NCBI GenBank assembly: GCA_964036045.1
Contig: OZ038380.1
Span: forward strand, 187,500,298 to 187,564,297
DNA length: 64,000 nucleotides
Reading direction: 5' to 3'
From: Eutreptiella sp. 'Long Island Sound 2002'
Taxonomy: Eukaryota > Euglenozoa > Euglenophyceae > Eutreptiales > Eutreptiaceae
Shown: positions 21,079 through 33,800 of the stretch, piece by piece
How the letters are laid out: each line of letters starts with the position of its first letter
Numbering within the stretch: position 1 is the first letter of the stretch
Program-made: the position numbers and the translations under genes
Notes under the pieces: model-generated
Seen by the model: the letters and a program-made list of their open reading frames with translations, nothing else
What the model was told of the DNA's origin: nothing
Database searches by the model: none

Positions 21079-24000
21079 CATATCACCATATCACCATAGC
21101 ACCATATCTCACACCGCACCGCATTTCACATACCCAATACAACACACCTCATGTCCCGTACCTCATATCCCGTGCCACCTGACTCATGTCTAAAAAATCA
21201 TATCCCGTACTCTATGAGTGAAACTTACCCCTCCTAAACTGTACCCTGACACCATATTTGACACCGCAATTCGCATAATCCATATTTCCAAACACATCAC
21301 CCATGCCTCACACTGTGTACAACATACCGCATATCCCGTACCTTGTATCCCGTACCTCATGACTCATGTCTCAAACCTCATATCCCGTACTCTCTAAGCG
21401 TGAGCGCCACTGCTGCCTGTTGGCTAAAATCGCCAAAAGTCAACAGGCGGGATTATTCGTGCAGATACCCGGATAATCGATTGTGCAGTACATACAGGTT
21501 TTCAAAACACATGATTCCATGATTTCAGATCGATTGATCGTGCCAGAAATCGAAATCGCAAATCCGCCAGATGCCATTTGACAGGCACACGCGCGCGCCA
21601 GCAGCAGCGTGCACAATTGGGAGGAGGATTTTTTGGGTACGACGAACGACGACAACGACGACGACGACGACGACGAACATCCATACCACAATTAAATATA
21701 TTAACTAGTGCGAATGCCCGCGCTTGAAGCGCGGGCCATATCACCGTATCACCATAGCACCATATCTCACACTGCACCGCATTTCACATACCCAATACAA
21801 CACACCTCATGTCCCGTACCTCATGTCCCGTGCCACATGACTCATGTCTCAAACATCATATCCTGTACTCTATGAGTGAAATTTACCCCTCCTAAACTGT
21901 ACTCTGACACCACATTTGACACCGCAATTCGCATAATCCATATTTCCAACCACATCACCCATACCTCACACTGTGTACAACATACCGCATATCCCGTACC
22001 TCGTATCCCGTACCTCATGACTCATGTCTCAAACCTCACATCCCGGAGTCTATCAAACATCATATCCCGTACTCTATGAGTGAAATATACCCCTCCTAAG
22101 CTGTACTCTGACACCACATTTGACACCGCGATTCGCATAATCCATATTTCCAAACACATCACCCATGCCTCACACTGTGTACAACATACCGCATATCCCG
22201 TACCTCGTATCCCGTACCTCATGACTCATGTCTCAAACCTCATATCCCGTACTCTATAAGCGAGAGGGCCACTGCTGCCTGTTGGCTAAAATCGCCAAAA
22301 GTCAACAGGCGGGATTCTTCGTGCAGATACCCGGATAATCGATTGTGCAGTACATACAGGTTTTCAAAACACATGATTCCATGATTGCAGATCGATTTCT
22401 CGTGCCAGAAATCGAAATCGCAAATCCGCCAGATGCCATTTGACGGGCACGCGCGCGCGCCAGCAGCAGCGTGCACAATTGGGCGAATTTTTTGGGTATG
22501 ACGAACGACGACGACGACGACGAACGAACGAACCATAACACAATGAAATATATTAAGAGACTAGTGCAAATGCCCGCCCTTGAAGCGCGGGCCGTATCAC
22601 CATATCACCATAGCACCATATCTCACACTGCACCGCATTTCACATACCCAATACAACACACCTCATGTCCCGTACCTCACATCCCGTGCCACATGACTCA
22701 TGTCTCAAACATCATATCCCGTGCTCCATGAGTGAAATATACCCCTCCTAAGCTGTACTCTGACACCACATTTGACACCGCGATTCGCATAATCCATATT
22801 TCCAAACACATCACCCATACCTCACACTGTGTACAACATACCGCATATCCCGTACCTCGTATCCCGTACCTCATGACTCATGTCTCAAACCTCATATCCT
22901 GTACTCTATAAGCGAGAGCGCCACTGCTGCCTGTTGGCTAAAATCGCCAAAAGTCAACAGGCGGGATTATTCGTGCAGATACCCGGAACATCAATTGTGC
23001 AGTACATACAGGTTTTCAAAACACATGATTCCATGATTTCAGATCGATTTCTCGTGCCAGAAATCGAAATCGCAAATCCGCCAGATGCCATTTGACGGGC
23101 ACGCTCGCGCGCCAGCAGCAGCGTGCGTAATTGGGAGGATTTTTTGGGTATGACGACCGACGACGACGACGACGACAAACGACGACAACGAACGAACCTT
23201 ACCACAATTAAATATATTGATTAGTGCGAATGCCCGCGCTTGAAGCGCGGGCCATATCACCATATCACCATAGCACCATATCTCACACCGCACCGCATTT
23301 CGCATACCCAATACAACACACGTCATGTCCCGTACCTCACATGCCGTGCCACCTGACTCATGTCTCAAACATCATATCCCGTACTCTATGAGTGAAACCT
23401 ACCCCTCCTAAACTGTACTCTGACACCACATTTGACACCGCGATTCGCATAATCCATATTTCCAAACACATCACCCATACCTCACACTGTGTACAACATA
23501 CCGCATATCCCGTACCTCGTATCCCGTACCACACTCAAACATCATATCCCGTACTCTAGGAGCCAAATGTACCCCTCCTAAACTGTACTCTGACACCACA
23601 TTTGACACCGCGATTCGCATAATCCATATTTCCAAACACATCACCCATACCTCACACTGTGTACAACATACCGCATATCCCGTACCTCGTATCCCGTACC
23701 TCATGACTCATGTCTCAAACCTCATATCCCGTTCTGTATAAGCGAGAGAACTGTCGCCACTGCTGCCTGTTGGCTAAAATCGCCAAAAGTCAACAGCCGG
23801 GATTATTCGTGCAGACACCCGGATAATCGATTATACAGTACATTCAAATTACATGAATCCATGATTTCAGATCGATTTGTCGTGCCAGAAATCGAAATCG
23901 CAAATCCGCCAGATGCCATTTGACGGGCACGCGCGCGCGCCAGCAGCAGCGTGCACAATTGGGTGGATTTTTTGGGTATGACGAACGACGACGACGACGA

Positions 24001-27000
24001 CGAACGAACGAACCATACCACAATTAAATATAATAACTAGTGCGAATGCCCGCGCTTGAAGCGCGGGCCATATCACCATATCACCATAGCACGATATCTC
24101 ACACCGCACCGCATTTCACATACCCAATACAACACACCTCATGTCCCGTACCTCATATCCCGTGCCACCTGACTCATGTCTCAAACATCATATCCCGTAG
24201 TCTATGAGTGGAACCTACCCCTCCTAAACTGTACTCTGACACCACATTTGACACCGCGATTCGCATAATCCATATTTCCAAACACATCACCCATAACTCA
24301 CACTGTGTACAACATACCGCATATCCCGTACCTCGTATCCCGTACCTCATGACTCATGTCTCAAACCTCATATCCCGTACTCTATGAGCGAGAGAACTGT
24401 CGCCACTGCTGCCTGTTGGCTAAAATCGCCAAAAGTGAACAGGCGGGACTATTCGTGCAGATACCCGGATAATCGATTGTACAGTACATACAGATTTTTG
24501 AAACACGTGATTCCATGATTTCAGATCGATTTCTCGTGCCAGAAATCGAAATCGCAAATCCGCAAGATGCCATTTGACGGGCACGCGCGCGCGCCAGCAG
24601 CAGTGTCCACAATTGGGAGGATTTTTTGGGTATGACGAACGACGACGAACGAACGAACGAACGAACGAACCTTACCACAATTAAATATATTAACTAGTGC
24701 GAATGCCCGCGCTTGAAGCGCGGGCCATATCACCGTATCACCATAGCACCATATCTCACACTGCACCGCATTTCACATACCCAATACAACACACCTCATG
24801 TCCCGTACCTCATATCGGCGTGCCACCTGACTCATGTCTCAAGCATCATATCCCGTACTCTATGAGTGAAATATACCCCTCCTAAGCTGTACTCTGACAC
24901 CAAATTTCACACCGCGATTTGCATAATCCATATTTCCAAACACATCACCCATGCCTCACACTGTGTACAACATACCGCATATCCCATACCGGGTATCCCG
25001 TACCTCATGACTCATGTCTCAAACCTCATATCCCGTACTCTATAAGCGAGAGGGCCACTGCTGCCTGTTGGCTAAAATCGCCAAAAGTCAACAGGCGGGA
25101 TTCTTCGTGCAGATACCCGGATAATCGATTGTACAGTACATGCAGATTTTTAAAACACGTGATTCCATGATTTCAGATCGATTTCTCGTGCCAGAAATCG
25201 AAATCGCAAATCCGCCAGATGCCATTTGACGGGCACGCGCGCGCGCCAGCAGCAGCGTGCACAATTGGGCGAATTTTTTGGGTATGACGAACGACGACGA
25301 CGGGGACGACGACGACGACGAACGTCCATTCCACAATTAAATATATTAACTAGTGCGAATGCCCGCGCTTGAAGCGCGGGCCATATCACCGTATCACCAT
25401 AGCACCATATCTCACACTGCACCGCATTTCACATACCCAATACAACACACCTAATGTCCCGTACCTCATATCCCGTGCCACATGACTCATGTCTCAAACA
25501 TCATATCCCGTACTCTATGAGTGAAATTTACCCCTCCTAAACTGTACTCTGACACCACATTTGACACCGCAATTCGCATAATCCATATTTCCAAACACAT
25601 CACCCATACCTCACACTGTGTACAACATACCGCATATCCCGTACCTCGTATCCCGTACCTCATGACTCATGTCTCAAACCTCACATCCCGGAGTCTATCA
25701 AACATCATATCCCGTACTCTATGAGTGAAATATACCCCTCCTAAGCTGTACTCTGACACCACATTTGACACCGCGATTCGCATAATCCATATTTCCAAAC
25801 ACATCACCCATGCCTCACACTGTGTAGAACATACCGCATATCCCGTACCTCGTATCCCGTACCTCATGACTCATGTCTCAAACCTCATATCCCGTACTCT
25901 ATAAGCGAGAGGGCCACTGCTGCCTGTTGGCTAAAATCGCCAAAAGTCAACAGGCGGGATTCTTCGTGCAGATACCCGGATAATCGATTGTGCAGTACAT
26001 ACAGGTTTTCAAAACACATGATTCCATGATTGCAGATCGATTTCTCGTGCCAGAAATCGAAATCGCAAATCCGCCAGATGCCATTTGACGGGCACGCGCG
26101 CGCGCCAGCAGCAGCGTCCACAATTGGGAGGATTTTTTGGGTGTGACGAACGACGACGACGACGACGAACGAACGAACCATAACACAATGAAATATATTA
26201 AGAGACTAGTGCAAATGCCCGCCCTTGAAGCGCGGGCCGTATCACCGTATCACCATAGCACCATATCTCACACTGCACCGCATTTCACATACCCAATACA
26301 ACACACCTCATGTCCCGTACCTCACATCCCATGCCACATGACTCATGTCTCAAACATCATATCCCGTACTCTATGAGTGAAATTTACCCCTCCTAAACTG
26401 TACTCTGACACCACATTTGACACCGCAATTCGCATAATCCATATTTCCAAACACATCACCCATACCTCACACTGTGTACAACATACCGCATATCCCGTAC
26501 CTCGTATCCCGTACCTCATGACTCATGTCTCAAACCTCATATCCCGTACTCTATCAAAAATCATATCCCGTGCTCCATGAGTGAAATATACCTCTCCTAA
26601 GCTGTACTCTGACACCACATTTGACACCGCGATTCGCATAATCCATATTTCCAAACACATCACCCATACCTCACACTGTGTACAACATACCGCATATCCC
26701 GTACCTCGTATCCCGTACCTCATGACTCATGTCTCAAACCTCATATCCCGTACTCTATAAGCGAGAGCGCCACTGCTGCCTGTTGGCTAAAATCGCCAAA
26801 AGTCAACAGGCGGGATTCTTCGTGCAGATACCCGGAACATCGATTGTGCAGTACATACAGGTTTTCAAAACACATGATTCCATGATTTCAGATCGATTTC
26901 TCGTGCCAGAAATCGAAATCGTAAATCCGCCAGATGCCATTTGACGGGCACGCTCGCGCGCCAGCAGCAGCGTGCGTAATTGGGAGGATTTTTTGGGTAT

Positions 27001-27882
27001 GACGAACGACGACGACGACGACGACAAACGACGACAACGAACGAACCTTACCACAATTAAATATATTGATTAGTGCGAATGTCCGCGCTTGAAGCGCGGG
27101 CCATATCACCATATCACCATAGCACCATATCTCACACCGCACCGCATTTCGCATACCCAATACAACACACCTCATGTCCCGTACCTCACATCCCGTGCCA
27201 CCTGACTCATGTCTCAAACATCATATCCCGTACTCTATGAGTGAAACCTACCCCTCCTAAACTGTACTCTGACACCACATTTGACACCGCGATTCGCATA
27301 ATCCATATTTCCAAACACATCACCCATACCTCACACTGTGTACAACATACCGCATATCCCGTACCTCGTATCCCGTACCACACTCAAACATCATATCCCG
27401 TACTCTAGGAGCCAAATTTACCCCTCCTAAACTGTACTCTGACACCACATTTGACACCGCGATTCGCATAATCCATATTTCCAAACACATCACCCATACC
27501 TCACACTGTGTACAACATACCGCATATCCCGTACCTCGTATCCCGTACCTCATGACTCATGTCTCAAACCTCATATCCCGTTCTGTATAAGCGAGAGAAC
27601 TGTCGCCACTGCTGCCTGTTGGCTAAAATCGCCAAAAGTCAACAGCCGGGATTATTCGTGCAGACACCCGGATAATCGATTATACAGTACATTCAAATTA
27701 CATGAATCCATGATTTCAGATCGATTTGTCGTGCCAGAAATCGAAATCGCAAATCCGCCAGATGCCATTTGACGGGCACGTGCGCGCGCCAGCAGCAGCG
27801 TGCACAATTGGGTGGTTTTTTTGGGTATGACGAACGACGACGACGACGACGACGAACGAACCATACCACAATTAAATATAAT

Positions 27883-27894
27883 AACTAGTGCGAA
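27883..27894. repeat. LINE target-site duplication, left
   Basis: AACTAGTGCGAA, identical to 40704-40715, brackets the LINE. The uninterrupted equivalent site is at 24035-24046 in the higher-order repeat. Confidence 0.85.
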
Positions 27895-27895
27895 G

Positions 27896-30800
27896 GGGTA
27901 CACCGCCTACTTCAGCAGCCGGCTGGCGGAGACGGGGGCCACCTCCACCTCGAGAGGGGGGGGCCTCCTCACCGCGGTCAGCAGCAAGTACGTGGCGGAG
28001 CACGAGGTGCTCAGCTTCACGGAAATTGTCCCCGGGAAAGCCGCGGCCCTGGAGATCCGCACGGACGGGGGAGGCCTCACCCTCATCAACGTCCACGGGC
28101 CGCAGGCAGGTTGCTCCCCGTGGGCGGGACGGGCGGCGTTCTGGGCCGACATACAAATGTATGCCACGGCACGCAGCCTCGGCGGGAGACACCCGGTGAT
28201 CATCGCCGGTGACACCAACATCTACATGGATGTCCCCGCCAACCCGGCCACGGAGCATTTCCGAGCGGGCTGGGAAGCCTGCGGCTTCCGAAGAGCCGCG
28301 GCGGGCGGAGAGGAGGACATGACCCCCACGCTCCACCCGTCCCAGCACAGGGTGGACACTTTCCTGGTCAACGAGCCCCTCCTGCCGTGGTCCCTGCGGG
28401 AGAGCGTCTGGGCTCGCGGCATGGCACACCCCCAGGTGGTCGGCTCGGACCACCTCCCGGTCCGCCTGGCCCTGCCGGGCCTCCTCAGCGCAGCGGGGCA
28501 CGCGGCGATGCCCACCCCCTACAGCCACACGGAAGGCCGCCTCCTCCCGTACGACGCCGAGGCCGCGCCCGTCCAACACTGCCTGTGGGCGGCGGTCACC
28601 GCCGCGCAGGATGAACCCTCACTGGCGCCCTGGCTGGGTCCCGCAGAGCAGCACGACTACGGGTCCATGCCCGCGGCTGCGGTGGGCAAGGTGTTCGAAC
28701 ACCTCCACGCGACGCATGACGCCCTGGCGCGCGTGGTGGGACGCCGGCAGCCGTCTCCGGCGGGAACGGACCCGGCGGAGGGGGACCCCCCGGAGAGCGG
28801 AAAGCAGCTCCAGGCAGCGGTCCTCCGCTATGACACCCTGGCAGCGCGCGCCCCGGCAGCGTACCAGGCGGACGCGGCCAGGCATGGCGTCCGGTCCGAG
28901 GCGGCGCTCCGGCTCACGGAGGAACTGCAGAGTGTGTCGCCCGGGTTCCGCCCGACCACGCAGGGCCAGCTGCAGGAGGAGCTGGAGAGGCAAGCAGCCG
29001 CCCTCGAGGAGGACATTCGCCAGCTCCGCGCCCTCCTGGCGGCAGACCGCAAGCGCGCCATCAAGGAATTCTGGCGCCGCCACGCCCCCGACATCGCCCA
29101 GCGGTGGAAAGCCGTGCGGGGAGCCATAGAGGTAGAGGCCCCAGGCCCGTCAGGCCTCTGGAACGTGCGGGTTCCCAACACCCAAACGCTCCTCACGGAG
29201 GCCCACGACGTGATGTTCGCAGTTCGCGCCTTCTGGCGAGAACTGTATGACAAACGCCCGGTGGACCTCCCGGGTTTCCAGGCGGTCCTCGGCCGCCACG
29301 TCCCCCGGGTCCCTGAGGGAGCCTGGACACAGGTCCAGCAGTACTCCATGCAGGACCTGAAGTCCGCCCTGGACAAGGCCGATGGCAAGGCCCCAGGCCC
29401 CAACCACGTGGAGGCCCGCTTCATCAAGGCCCTCCCGGCACCCGTCCAGTGGCTCCTGGTCCACTCCTACCGGGCCATCCTCCGCGGCGCCCCGCCACCG
29501 ATGCACTGGAGGGACGCGCACATCTGGCTCAGCCCCAAGGTACCGGGCTCTGCCAGACTGGACGACTACAGGCCCATAGCCCTGGGCCAGCTGGACATGA
29601 AGCTGCTCACGGGCCCCCTCACCCAGCGCATCACGGAGGTGCTCACACGGCACGGGGTGGTCAGCGACTGGCAGCAGGGGGCCCTCCCTGGCTCCAACAC
29701 CGGCCCCCCGCTGTTCATGGCGCAGCGGCAGCTCCAGCGGGGAAGGCCCAACTACGTCTTCTCCTTCGACGCCCGCAAGGCCTTCGACACCGCCCCACAC
29801 GGCGCCCTCCACCTCATCCTGCGCCACCTCTCCGTGCCGCCGGACGTCATTGACCTCCTGCTCTTCCTCCACACGTGCGCCAGGCTGCGCATCGTCACGG
29901 CACACGGGCTAACGCAGCCCGTCTACATGCTACGCGGCGTCCAGCAGGGCAACCCCGAGAGCCCCCTGCTGTACGCGCTCCTCCTGGAGCCTCTACTCAG
30001 GGCACAGGGGCACCGCCTGCGCCCGCCGGGAGGAGCCGAGCACGGCCTCATCCAGGCCTATATCGACGATTTGCTGGTGGTGGCCCACACGCTGCAGCAC
30101 TTCGTCGAGGGCGTGGAGGCGGTGGCCGCGTACCTGGGGATGATGGGCATGGAGCTCAACCCCCGCAAGTGCGCCATGGCCACCACGGAGGGGGTCCCGG
30201 GCCTGCAGCTACGCCTCTGCCCCCACCTGGAAAACCCGTGGCACTGGGTACCAGCGGCGGACTCCGTCCCCTACCTGGGACTCCAGCTGCAGCCGGACGG
30301 GGAGTTCTCCCTGCAGCGCAAGCACCGGCTACGCCTGGCGGCAGTGCACCACTGGTGCCTTAACACCCTCGCGCCACCGAAAGTGGTGCAGGACGTCATC
30401 CTGGCGATCCTCGGAGGGGTGACGCAGTACGTCGCCCCTTTCATCGCCGACGACTCCGACACTGCACGCCACCTGGACCACATCACGGTCCAGGTCGCGA
30501 AGGACAGGGCGCGGTACGCCTTCGACGCCTCGCGGGACAGCCTGCAGGATGACCGGACCCTGGGGCTTACACGGGTGCCCACGCGGTGCCAGCAGGCGGC
30601 GGTGGCCCTCGTGGGTACACTCGTCCACCACCGCGCAACCTCCGTGCGCGCGGAGGTCACCAAGATGTTCTGGGAGATAGCCGGCGCGCACGGAATATGC
30701 CCTGAGGTGCACTACCCCGTCCCGGAGTTCGCAACTCTGGCGGGAGGCGACTGGGTCCAGCGCATACCCCGGGCCCTGGCCGCCCTGGGAGTGGGGCTGT

Positions 30801-33800
30801 ACAACCCCATCGAGTGCCCCAGGGCGGCTCATGTCCAACTACAGTCCCCGCCAGGCAAAATCGTCACGCTGCGCACCGCCAAGCTGCGACACCGCGACAC
30901 GTGCCGCCTGACGGTGCCACACGCAACGCCGTGGCATGGGCACCACGGGCCACGCCACCCCTTCCCCGACAACGACGATCCGTGGCCGACGGCGGTGCGG
31001 GAGTGCCTCGACCAATGCGCCGATGAACACCTCCATTACTGCCGCCATGAGCAAGGGCCCACCAACCACCCCGGGTGGCGCGATGCCCTGGCCCACCTCT
31101 TCCACACCACCGGCACGCGGGACCCCCGCCTGAGACTCGTCCACCCCACGAGGGCTAAGCAGGACGCCCACACCGGCCCACGGGTGACCCCAGACGGCCT
31201 GCACCTCCACGTCGGGGGCTACCGCCGCCGGAACGGCCTGTCCCCCCCCACGCGGGGGGCGGCGTACCACCCGCCGGCGGCCCTCATGTACATCCTCCGC
31301 GACGTACTCGCGGAAAGCGAGCACCAAGAGCCCAACGCGGACGTGGCGTGGCCAGAGCCCTTACGCCCCCGGCCCCACGCGCCGACGCCGTTGTGGCTGG
31401 TGACCACAGACGACCAGTGCACCCAAGCGGCGGGACAAGCGCAGCTCCGGGCCGAGTGGGTGATAGTGCAAGTGGGGGCAGGCCAGCCCGAACCCCGTGG
31501 ACTCCCCCGTGGCACCGCCCTACTGGTGGCTACGGGGGTGCCGCACGACCCACACATGGCGGTGCACGCGCTGGAGGACCGTCCGGGGGACACAGGACAC
31601 TTGGTGGTACACCAGCGCGGAGGCCCGGCGTGGCTCAAGGAACATGTGACGGCGCTACGGTCCTGGGCAAGCACCATCGCCGGAGCGGAGATCCGGCTGC
31701 ACGACCACCCGGCGATCAGCCCAGGCGACACCAGGGCGCTGAGCATGGACCAACTGACCCACAGCCACCCCGACGTCCGGTGGCACTCCACCGACCTCAA
31801 CGCGGGGTGGCTCAGCCCCACCGGATACTACTGGATCCCGGAGGCCTGGGGACACACCTCCTCTGACGCATCCGGGGGCGGACCCTGCAAACACGCCACC
31901 AGCGTCGCTCTCGCCGCCGACCTCACCCGCACGTGGGCGGTGGCCATCTCGGGCACGGTGCCTGACGGAGAGGGGGTGGCCGCCTCCCTCCCCCTACATT
32001 ACGGTGCACACAGACCATGGGTCCACACGGTGGACGCCGAGGTCATCCTCCACCTCCTACGGCACGCAGATCGCGAGCGAACCACGGGGGTCCCCGCGGG
32101 CGCAGCGAAGGTGGTCAACCAGATGCCCCTGAGGTGGCTCCGGGACGGCCTGTGCGCGCGGGGGCAACACGCCGGGCACCCGTTCTGGTACGTCCGAGCC
32201 ACCTCGCACCACAGTGACGCCCTACTGCACAAGGCGGACTGGGCGGCGTCCCAGGACACCGTCTTGCAGAACACGCCCCCGGACCCTGGCCACGCCCAAC
32301 TCATCGTCGCCGGCCGTGACGGCCATCTCGATCTACGGCCCCCCACGATGCGGGTGCTCGGCCAGGTCGCACAACGGGCGCAGACGGACCATGCGCTGAC
32401 GCACCGGGGACACACACCTCTGGGCGCGGCCCACGCCACGGCCTACGTCCACGCCCGGGACCTCACCGCGGCGGCCACCAACCGCCGGGCGCTGCGGGCC
32501 CGGGACGGCCACACGCCGGTGCAGCGCAGGCTCCGCGTCCGGAAGGAGCGGCTCTCCGGCGTCGTCATCCTCCCGCAGCCGTGCCTTTTCTGCGGCGGCC
32601 CGGAAGAGACCCCGGTGCACATGCACGTGGGCTGCACCCACTCGCGGCTCCTCTGGCCCCACTACCGCCAGGCGGTGCACGAGGCGGCCCGCCACCTCCC
32701 ACCTGGGGACAAGGCCCTGTGGGTGGCCTCGTGGCGCTCCGCAGGCGCCACGTGGACAGAGGTGTTCTGCTCCGGACTGGTGCCCGAGGACGCGGAGGCG
32801 CAGCTCCGCGCCATAACCCGATACGACCCGCCGGGAGGGACCTCGGTGGACGACTTCCTCCACCACATGCTCCGGCTAGGGGACTTCGCGTGGGAGCTTC
32901 GCAACCACCGGCTGGAGCAACTCCTCCGCGACCCCCTAAGCGCGGCGGCCCGGGCGCACCGGTGGCTCACTGCGGCGGAGGGCGACCACCCTCCCCCTCC
33001 CCCGCGCCCTGACAAGGACTTCGTAGCCTCCCTCCGTGTTGTGAATGGCACTCTGGAGTGCCCACTCCAAGAGGGCCCCCACCCGTATCAGGACCTGCCG
33101 GGGGGGTTCTCGAGGCACCTGCAAGACGCCCTTTTCCCACCGTGGATCACCGGGCGCGGCTCCATGACCGCATGGGAGGCGCGCATCGTGGGAGAGGAGT
33201 GGGCGCGGGAGTGGGGCCGGTGGTGCGCCGCCACGCGCGCCCCGGAGACCCCTGCGCAACGATACGCCGCCATCCCGCTCCGGGGGTGGGGGCCGGACAC
33301 CCGGCCGAGACCCACCATGGTCCGAGGGGCGGGACCTGACCACCCGTGGGACGCGGCGACAGGGGGATGGCTGCAGGCGGCCCCAGGGCCGCAAACGGGA
33401 TGGGCTGGGGACGTATCCTCACTCGTCAGGACGCCCGTCCCGCCCCGCATCGTCCTTCACACTGCCAACGTGCTCCGGGCCACGGAGATACGCACGTGGG
33501 GACACGCTGCGGCCACCGTCCGGTGGCAACCCCCAGAGGACGGGGCCACCCAACTCACCGTGGCGCACTTCAAAGCGGGGGGGCCGGTATACGACGACGC
33601 CCTGTCCCGGCTGGGCGACACACAGGGGCCCTTGCTCCTCATGTTCCCCACCGGTATCGCAGCCGCGCTGCGCCAGGAGCTGGACGGCTGCGAAGGGCTG
33701 CGAGTGGGGTGGGAAGCGGTCGCGGACGGCACCCTGCTGGCCCTCCTCCACAGGGACACCGCGAACGGGTGCCAATGGGACGCGCTGACGCCCCACCTCA

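Larger units (their letters stand above)
20989..27894. repeat. Satellite array, block II, with higher-order repeat
   Basis: On the plus strand CTAG-plus-palindrome units start at 21047, 21705, 22561, 23221 (TTAG), 24037, 24694, 25350, 26206, ~27070 (TTAG) and 27885. Unit lengths are about 657, 816 and 857 bp. The difference of about 200 bp is an extra copy of an inner sub-repeat. A higher-order period is clear: 21.9-22.7 kb matches the sequence 3645 bp further on, and 22.9-24.0 kb matches the sequence about 3849 bp further on. Shared rare variants support this, for example GCCCGCCCTT at both 22571 and 26216. Each unit holds a GAC microsatellite of different length, which generates runs of Ser, Val, Arg or Asp in spurious frames. 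Confidence 0.92.

Noticed and set aside
17424-27894. CRISPR-like appearance of regularly spaced palindromic repeats
   Set aside because: Units are 650-860 bp with conserved, not unique, intervening sequence, and the genome is eukaryotic.
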